Assembly (NCBI GenBank): GCA_026391855.1
Contig: JAPLDE010000040.1
Coordinates: 1 to 58,169, forward strand
Direction of reading: 5' to 3'
Length of the DNA: 58,169 nucleotides
Source of the DNA: Bacteroidota bacterium
GTDB lineage: Bacteria > Bacteroidota > Bacteroidia > Bacteroidales > CAIXZF01
Positions within the stretch are counted from its first letter, which is position 1. Each line of letters opens with the position of its first letter. A model generated the notes under the pieces. That model was not told where the DNA came from. It searched no databases and was given only the letters and a program-made list of their open reading frames with translations. Positions 36,901 through 44,900 of this stretch are shown piece after piece. Position numbers and translations under genes: made by a program.

Positions 36901-38915
36901 GGAACGATAACTTCTTTTTGAACGGTATAGGAACTGTCCGGGTCCAGGGGACCATAATGGGTGGAACCACCGAGGTAAAAAGCCGTACTTGTATTGAGTG
37001 TCAGGGAGTTGGTGAGATATATTTTATCAAACCAGTGACCGGAAGCTGCATTCACTCCCTGGTTTTGTACTGTCCATTGCAGGGTTACTGTTTCAACATT
37101 GGAAACCGATACGGGTGCAATCACTGCAGTAGTTACCAGGTCGGGTGGCGGTGTTAAAAAGATGGTGATTGAATCACTTCTCAGGGTATTGTTGTTTTCC
37201 AGGGCATGCTCATATACCTGGTTATACACATCAGTGGCAACAAATAGGTAGTACCTTCCTGAAATATATGCGGGAAGTGTGATCAGCCTGGTTTGTTCAT
37301 AAACACTGTCAGGAGCCAGTGTCCCCGAATGCGGGAAAGTTCCCAGGTTAACGGCAGAGGGTAAAAGAGTGGTGTCGCTGCTGAAGTATACCCGGTCCTG
37401 CCATTCCGATACTCCCGTTGAAGCCAGCCCGGTATTTTTTACCAGCCATGTCAGGTTGATCTGCTGTCCTGAAAAAGCACTGTTCTGAACAATGATCCTG
37501 TTAACCTGAAGATCAGGAACGGGAGAAAGATAAACCAGGAAATTACTGGTGTTAAACCTTTTGTTATTGTTATTGTTGCTCTCTGTCAGGTTGTTATAAT
37601 AATCGGAATAGACCAGTATGTAATAATAGCCTGAAATTCCCTGTGGCAGGGTAAAGGAAATGTTCTGGTTGTAAGCTTCCTGGGGATTCAGATAGGTCAG
37701 ATTGGAATAAGCGCCGATGTAATGATCAACATCTGTTTCCAGCGTGGTATCTGTTGAAAGATAAACCATATCGGTCCATTGCTGTGTAAGCGTACTTCCC
37801 TGTCCAATATTTTTAACCTGGAATTCGACATTGATGGTTTGTCCCGAATATGCCTGGGATGGAGGAAAAACACCCGTAACCACCAGGTCGGGCAGCTGGC
37901 GAACGGAAAAGGTCTGAATGGGTCCCGGCATCGATAAACAGGGGTTTTTGGCAATGATCTTCCAATGGTATGTTTTTCCGTATTCCAGGAAGGTGGTTAT
38001 CAGGTAACTGATCTGGGAAATATTACTGATCAGCGGTACGGAAGGTTCTTCCGTCCCATCCTGCCAGATCACCAGGTCATACCCCGTGGCACTTCCGGCA
38101 GGACTCCAGGTGAAAAGCACCGGAAGCGACAGGTCTGTACTGCCGTCGGAGGGCAACATATTATCAACAGGTGAAGGTGTTTGAAAGAAAAATACAGGGA
38201 CCAGTGTGTTACCGTAAGCTGTATCATGGCCATCGGTTACCATAATATTGTAATATGTTGAAACAGAAGGTGTTGTCCAAGGGGTTAAAAAGGAAGAAGA
38301 AAAGCCTGCAGGGTTTGATGACCAGGAATACTGAAGGTTCCCCATTCCCCCCTGGGTTGTAAAGCTTAGCTGGGTTGAATCCCCGAAACAAAGGGAGGCT
38401 GGGTTAGCGGTAACCGTCACCGATAAACGCCTGGTAAAATATCCGTTGTTAAAGATAACCGGCTGAAGGACAGGGCTTCCCCATATATCGGTGATTTCAG
38501 AGGAAGTGGTATTGAAGGCCAGGTTTCCGCTTCCACCGGTATATTTAAACCTAAGGTCGAGTAATTTGCCCTGGATGATACTGGTCCCGTTCTGATCAGC
38601 CCAAACGATACCTAACTGGTTACCGGAAGCATTGGCCAGGTGAACACCTGGCAACAGGGCGGAATTCCAGTTTAAAGCCCTTCCCCAATGAAGAGAAGTA
38701 CCCGGATAATTGATAAAAAAGGTGAATGAGCCTGCATTATTCAGGTTGCTGGCATATACTGGTATGGTAATACTGTCATCAGGGAAAGCGGTAAGGGTAT
38801 CGAGGCTGATGGTGATGGTCTGAGCCCTGATTACAAGGCTGCATACCAGTAATATCATGAATGCCGGTATTATTCTCATGGATCGGATTTTTATAGAATG
38901 GCCTTTTGTTTCCAT
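33978..38915 (-). CDS. Giant exported CARDB-repeat protein
   Basis: This 1645-residue protein has a signal peptide (about 1-31, VIRAQ), an N-terminal cohesin-like domain (about 33-162), a fibronectin-like segment, and eight CARDB-type repeats of about 120 residues, each opening with a PDL-V-type motif (PDLVVTGVFPPSQAYSG, PDLQVNRIIVQNSAFSGQ) and containing WxDxxYLSxD. A PPC-like beta-sandwich and an IPT/TIG-like domain (GSVTLKITGSKF) follow, then a final CARDB-like unit. It stops at MMKLPNY with no sorting domain, so it may be a natural non-sorted partner or shortened at the C-terminus. It is second in the operon, 8 bases downstream of the largest gene. It is likely an extracellular adhesive or structural protein. 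Confidence 0.85.
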   Translation of the reverse strand: METKGHSIKIRSMRIIPAFMILLVCSLVIRAQTITISLDTLTAFPDDSITIPVYASNLNNAGSFTFFINYPGTSLHWGRALNWNSALLPGVHLANASGNQLGIVWADQNGTSIIQGKLLDLRFKYTGGSGNLAFNTTSSEITDIWGSPVLQPVIFNNGYFTRRLSVTVTANPASLCFGDSTQLSFTTQGGMGNLQYSWSSNPAGFSSSFLTPWTTPSVSTYYNIMVTDGHDTAYGNTLVPVFFFQTPSPVDNMLPSDGSTDLSLPVLFTWSPAGSATGYDLVIWQDGTEEPSVPLISNISQISYLITTFLEYGKTYHWKIIAKNPCLSMPGPIQTFSVRQLPDLVVTGVFPPSQAYSGQTINVEFQVKNIGQGSTLTQQWTDMVYLSTDTTLETDVDHYIGAYSNLTYLNPQEAYNQNISFTLPQGISGYYYILVYSDYYNNLTESNNNNNKRFNTSNFLVYLSPVPDLQVNRIIVQNSAFSGQQINLTWLVKNTGLASTGVSEWQDRVYFSSDTTLLPSAVNLGTFPHSGTLAPDSVYEQTRLITLPAYISGRYYLFVATDVYNQVYEHALENNNTLRSDSITIFLTPPPDLVTTAVIAPVSVSNVETVTLQWTVQNQGVNAASGHWFDKIYLTNSLTLNTSTAFYLGGSTHYGPLDPDSSYTVQKEVIVPDQLTGNYYFFVFSDANLQIFENNQEENNIRRCSHPTEILGADLFVSNIVTPDTNFSGQNLIVSYSSRNTGNGKLTGSWTDRFYLSVLPYFREDSSILLGFKTTTYAGILPGDSLPQSKTLTVPDGLNGNYYLYIVSDVFNTIFEPLHENNNISRRAEPFRINLTPWPDLVVTACSISQDTITAGIPFEITYTLKNTGPGPVNGALTREGFYLSIQTVNLTIYNYFTYCRDTLSLLPDSSVTKTVVISFPGYATSANYYLWVRADNDNFIYEHTGEGNNNSSAIPVFMKPYPPIDLAALSLNTVESCFSGTKIAIDWTAQNLGTVTTYSYGWYDALYLTTDTIPNPASDIYLGRVFHNGSVPPGQLYSSGSNTLIPNGMQGDFHLYVRIDVYNYNLDPNIANNFLFFKGPGGQLKILHINLTPPPDLVFANFSCPEYGTTGQPITLTWKIKNQGVGITPDYNWVDKIFLSTDFIADNQGDALLATIVHPATLPVDSEYTVTREVFLPIWAAGNYIVLVVTDATDIIYEGTNENNNLASQTLLIQQPPPCDLVVSQIIPPGAAVAGENLSLTWTIMNQGTNPAVGTMKDMVYFSRDTAWDINDIYFGSLNGYISLGPQANVNRSVSATLTGVAPGQWYIIVRTDVLNNIYEGNDNNNTSYAVQTLQVTVPELPLNTWIVHALTNYSPLYYRIEIPLGLAGETMLVNLAGDSIFGSNELYLRFSDLPSRTSYDYAYSFPNSGNQEVILPSLQAGTYYLMAYGSTTGGTIQNIRLKARILNFQVLSVDAAQGGNTGSVTLKITGSKFVPAMEVFLIRGETKIKGTNLLFIDASRVYASFDLSGADTGTYQVMAGKFCQGYAVLENGFSIVDGGIPDLQVVVYQPSSVRPLGIATIVIEFTNNGNTDLVAPNGELTSVANAPLSFTVTGLNQNLTSLVIPFREPGGPPDILRPGMSGTITVYARASSGLAIMMKLPNY

Positions 38916-38923
38916 AGTCGCTG

Positions 38924-41900
38924 TTATTTACTGATGATCATTGACCTGGTTTGCATAACATGTCCTGATTTGCTGTTAAAACTCAGGCGGTAAAGGCAGA
39001 GGCCGGCCGGAAGGCTTTTTACATTGAAAGTAAGGCTGTTTATGCCTTGTTTCTTTACCCCTTCATCCATTTTCATCAATCTTTCGCCCAGTACATTCAA
39101 TATTTCGATGGTGACGGTCCCGTCTTCAGGCAGGGAATAAGGGATTTCAGTAATACCGCTTACCGGGTTTGGATAATTTTGACCAAGCCAGAAACCGGCT
39201 GAGGTATTTTCACTGGGAAGAATTACCGGCAGTTGCAGGGTTTCACCGCTGATCACCCGGGCGGATGCATCGGCCAGTTCCCCGCTACCCACAATGGATA
39301 AACGGATGATTCCCGGAGGAGAGGCTGAGGTTCGTCGCAGTTTCAGGGTAATAAATCCTTCCCCGGGTCCGAGCGGTAAGGGTTCACTACTGCTCCAGGC
39401 GATGTGAAGGATGTCGCCGGCTGTTCTGAAAACGCAGGTACCTGTGGCAACACTCACATTCTCTGTTACAAGATAATCCCGGGGGACCAGGATGTCAAGG
39501 GTGGCAGCTCCCAGGGTATTTCCTTCTTTCAGCGAAACAGAAAGCAGGAAGGTTTCATTTTGTGATGCGGCTACTGTTCCCGAAAGCTCCCAGTCCAGCT
39601 GCTGACCTTTCATTCCGGGTATGTATGAGGTATTAACATCCCCAAAGGCGATGCCTGAAAAATCCCGGACTTTATCGGCACCCGACAGCAGGAAGGTCGA
39701 AGGTTCAAAATACCAGTCCCCGGCAGGGAAGGTGGAGATATTCCCAACAGTATGATGAAGCACCAGTAAGGCATCAGCGCCGGTAACCGTGTTGCTTGAG
39801 TTGACATCTGCGGCTTTCAGAGGAAAACCGGTAAGCTGCTCCATGAGAACAACATGTTTCCCGATTTTCAAGGCGTCTGTAGCATTGATGCTTCCGGGAA
39901 TTTGGCTGGTACGGGCTTCAATACCATACTGTCCCTCAAAAAGGTACTGGAAAAGATAATTCCCGTCCTGATTGGTCAGGGCAGAGTCGATCTTTGTCCC
40001 TCCCTGGTTTTTCAGTATCACCCATACCCCGCCAAGGGCTGAGAAAAGGCTGTTCTGATAAGTAACATGACCTGACAGGGAGAACCTTGGTGTAACATGG
40101 ATGGTAACCCCGTCGGAACCACGGCAGCCGTTTGAACCGGTGACATGCAAGGTGTAAGTAGTGGTGAAAACCGGTGTAGCCGTCGGTTGAAGCAATAATG
40201 AATCATCCAGGTAAGTATGGGGTGTCCAGTAATGGGAATAGGGTGCTGTTCCTCCTGTAATAGCTGAGTTAAACGTGAAAGCTTCACCACCCAGTATGTT
40301 CCCGTCCGTACCGGCTTCAACAACAGGTTTGGGTTGAACCTGAACATCCATTTCATCGGTGGCCTGGCATCCATACCCGTTGTCTACACGGAGGGTGTAA
40401 ACTCCGCCATTCTGAAGGCTTGCCGATGGAATAACCGTGTTCTTCAGTTCAGAGCTGAATCCTCCCGGGCCTGTCCATAAAAACCGGGTCAGGTCACCAT
40501 CCCCGTGAATGATCAGGTTGGGCCGTTCGGTATAATACCCGCTGGATGGCATCCCGCAGCCCGGAGCACAATTGTCGCAGTAACCGCCTATTACACAGCC
40601 GTCTGCATACGTAAACTGGTAAGAAGAGTTTGACGACCAGGAACCATTGTCGAAACAAACTTCAACAATAAGGTTGCTGTTCCCATTCCAGAAAAAGGGA
40701 GTGTTCAGGATGAAGACATTTTGCCCGGTATGCGGGTAATAATATGATGTGGAGAATACTTCTGTCATCCCGTTCACTAATGCCGTTATACTGTTTGCAG
40801 TGGTGGTTTTAAGCTTGATATGGAGATTATTCATTCCCGGGTAACCAACAGAACCGATAACAAATCCAATTGAGGTAAGATTACCGGACCGGAGCCCTGA
40901 CTGTATCAATTCAGATTTCTTATACAGGTAGGCGGCCCTGTGATCCATATAATAGGTTCCGAAAGGATTAGGCCCTGTGTTATAGGTGAATTGAGTTCCT
41001 TGTCCTACGACAACTTCCATCGGAAATGAAGGTAAAGTATTATCGGCCGACCCCTGCAAATAAACCGGGGTTCCCTCGCAAACAACGGTATCGTTCCCTG
41101 CCAGGGCCACCGGGATGCCGAACTCGGTGATCACGATAGTGTCTGTGGATGGACAATGATATTGGTCAAAAACATCTACATAATAAGTACCGGGAGTGCT
41201 TACCTGCAAGGTTGAGCCGGTTGATCCGTCACTCCAGCGGTAAGTAGCGAAATTTCCTGCGTCCAGCACCAGGAAAGATCCCATGCAATAACCGGTGTCA
41301 ACTCCAAGGTATACAGGAACCAATGGATTGGGAATGAGCAGATAGACAGGCAGTTGCAGGCTGGCATTGGTTGGATCGGTAGTGGTCACATTAATGGTTG
41401 TATTGTATAACCCCGGTGTGAGTCCCTGCCTGTTTAAGGTAAACGATAACATAATACTGCCCATGGCATCAACCACACCTGTCTGGTTCATTCCGCTGAA
41501 CCAGGCGGTTGAGGGTGAAATTACCTGGTACCCCAGTTCCGCCAGGCCAAGGTTACTGATCTCAAGGGAAAGGGTGGTGTCTTCCTGGCAGGATAATACC
41601 TGGTTGAAAGAGGTTGGGTTGATACCGGCCACCGGCACTTTGGCACCATAACCCCGCAGACATATACTGGCCGGTCCTGCATCACCATTGATAAACAAGG
41701 TGTCTTCCAATGTCCCCTGGTAATCCGGGGAAAAGATGACCGGTACCAGGTTGGAGGAATGGGGTGGCATGACTACATTTGGAAATTCCGGGTAAAAAGA
41801 GGCCGTATTTGTATAAATATCTGATACAAAGAGGTAGGTACAGCCGGGGTTTTCTATCAGGATATCAAGCGTTTGCGAAGAATACTGCATAATGGTGTCG

Positions 41901-44900
41901 AATTCCAGGCAGTCCGGCGAAACAATCATTTGCGGATTACCATAGATCTCAAGGTTAACAGGCATATAAACCATCGGTTGTAAAGGATCATCCGACAAAA
42001 ACCTGAGCACATCCTGGTAAAATCCTGCATTCAGGTTGTCTGTCTGAATGGTTACCATCACCTGATGCCAGTCATAAGGGCCAATGCTGTCGGTCACCGG
42101 GTCGGTATGCATGTCCAGAAAATAATTGTTTTCGTAAAGCTGCTGAATTTCATCAGAGGTTAAAGCCCTGTTATACAGTGAAATATCATCCAAATCACCG
42201 GTGAAATATCTTGGATCAATATCAGACACATCAACCCTGCCTATGCTTAAGGTTGGTTGACTGTAAAGAATTTCACCGGAAACATCGATCTGGGAATTGA
42301 GGTTGCCATTAACATAAGATTTCAGCGTATTTCCATCGTAAGAAAAGCTTAGGAACATCCAGACGTCATATGCTATTGGACAATATATATAAGCTGACGA
42401 ATAATAGTCAAACAGGTTGAGTCCGATAAAGTTAGAATCGGCCGTTAAAGAAATACCGCCAAAATCGTAATTATCCGTTCCGATCTGGAACAAACAGGGG
42501 CTGTTGTTCTGCCAGCTTGAGTATTCCGGTATTTTAACCCATAAAGATAGAGTAGCCTGAGGGTTATACAGGTTGTCCTGAATATCCTGATTATTATCAT
42601 AAATCATAAATGATTCATTTTCAAAATGATATCCCTGGCTGTAAGAGCCCGGGTGGCCTTCGGTTTCATAGGCTCCGTTATTGATAAGGTTTCTGCCATG
42701 ATCACTCATGTCATTGGTATTGCCGGAAAACGGATACCAGGCCATTAAACCATTACTCAGGGATTGGCTGGTATCAATTGAATAATGAAGAATACCACCC
42801 GCGTTATCATACACGTAAATGGGGACCTCCGCCGCTTCCCCGCAACCCAGGGAAACATTAAGTACATCCGGTTCAACATATATAGAAGGTGCTTCCGAAA
42901 TTTCTCCCTCCACGAAGATTTCATAATCTCCCACATTGGTATACAGCCATATCGAACCACTGTAATAACCTGTGTACTGGGAATAAAAATGAATCATGAG
43001 TGTCGTGGAAGATTCCAATCCGATGAGCGAAGTATCCGGAACAGCATAAAAAGCATCATTGGCCGACCATACGGAATATATTTCAAGCACATCGCAACCA
43101 GTGTTTTCGATCGTGACAGGGTAAGTATGATCGATATATTGAACGGCTTGCCCGAAGTTATGATAATTATCTGAAAGAGAAACAGATGCAGTGCCTTCAA
43201 CAAATAATTGACAAGGTATGGTGAGTAGCGGATTTGACGGATCGTTGGAGGCAATGGCAATATTGGAATTGTAAACTCCCACAGACAGGTGCTCACCGGT
43301 TAGTGTTACATCGAAGGTGAATGAGCTGAAGGGAGCGATGGTTTCGTTAACTTCGGGTGCATTCACGCCGCCGTTAATAAAAACCGTATAGTCTTCAAAC
43401 TGACCGGAATACACATCAGTACAGGGTTCTATGGTTGAACCATTATTTTCGTCAGATCCTATCCTCATCCTCAAGGGAATGTTCGTTGCGGCATTAAAAG
43501 GAATGGTGATAGTTCCCGTATGTTCAGTACCTGACTGGTAGTAGCTTTCAAAAACCTTTTCGTCTGTCTGAAAGAATCCGTCTGCATTGTAATCGATCCA
43601 GGCAGCAACATTTTCGTCGTAATACTGGCCGGTGACCACCGTCAGCTGATAGGTACTGCCAGGTAATACAATGGTTTGACTGGTGGCGGAATAATCCTGG
43701 TAACCATCTGAACCCCCGGCAGTTGAGTTGTTGATAGTGTTGAAGATCACCTGGTGTATTCCTTTCTCGCAGCAATAAAAAATAGTTTGCGGGGTACAGC
43801 TGGCCGGAATAGGTGATCCGCCTCCTTCTCCCTGAAGGGAGGTATGAACAATGAGATCAGCCCATCCATTATTATATATGGTAACAGGAAAAGTTACAGA
43901 TTCATTGCAGGTAACAATGGCCGATAAAGAACCCGGATCGACACTGATCACGGGGGGTTCTGTTCCATTACCTTCTATATAGATAGAATAAGGATCGGTA
44001 TTGGTATAAAAAGTTACCCAATCATCAAAATAAGATACATACTGGGGGCTGAACCTGATATTGACCATCATCGAATCATAGGGTAAAATCCTTTCAGGAA
44101 AGGGTTCAACAAAGAATTGGTCTGTGTTATTATACTCAGCATGGTCAAAAAACAAGGTATCACAGCCGGTATTTTTAAAGGTGATGGGTTGGGTAGCAGT
44201 TGCACCGGCCATCACATCCCCGAAATGAAATTCTGCAGGAGATGAAGTGATTCCGGGTTGTCCGAGTACCTGCATGATGCAGGGATGATTAACCTTTAAA
44301 TTCAGGGGGTCATTGCTGTAAAGTAAAAGTCCGGTTTCATAAGTGCCTGAATTATAGCCTTGTGAATTTAATGTAAACACAAAATCCTGTGATTCACCTG
44401 CTTCCAGGCTGCCATTATCAGGAAAGATACTGGCAAAGGAGGAGATGGGGATGGTTGAACCTACCCACTCTGCATTGGAAAAACTCCCGTTATGATTATG
44501 GCCGGTAATATCATTGACAACATTTCCTGAGCCTTCGTTGAAATTCCAGTAGGCAAACATACCGGGTTCAAATCCCATCAGGGGTTTATTCATATTCTGC
44601 AAAATTTCTTCGTTTGAACGTCTTGTATCCCAGATCCTTACTTCATCCATCATCCCGTTCCACCATCGCCAGTCAACCCATCCCACACCCATCATGATCC
44701 GGGTCCAGGAAGTTGCCCATGTATCACAGTAAGCACCATCAGTGATTACGGAGCCGTCAAAATACGTCCATACCTGGTTGGTGGCCTTGTCCCAGGAAAC
44801 TGCCACATGATGCCATGAATTAAGGGGTAACCCGGGAGAAATGGTAAAACCAAAGAAATTCCCGTAATCATTGCCCACGACAACTCCGAAAAGCCCCGAA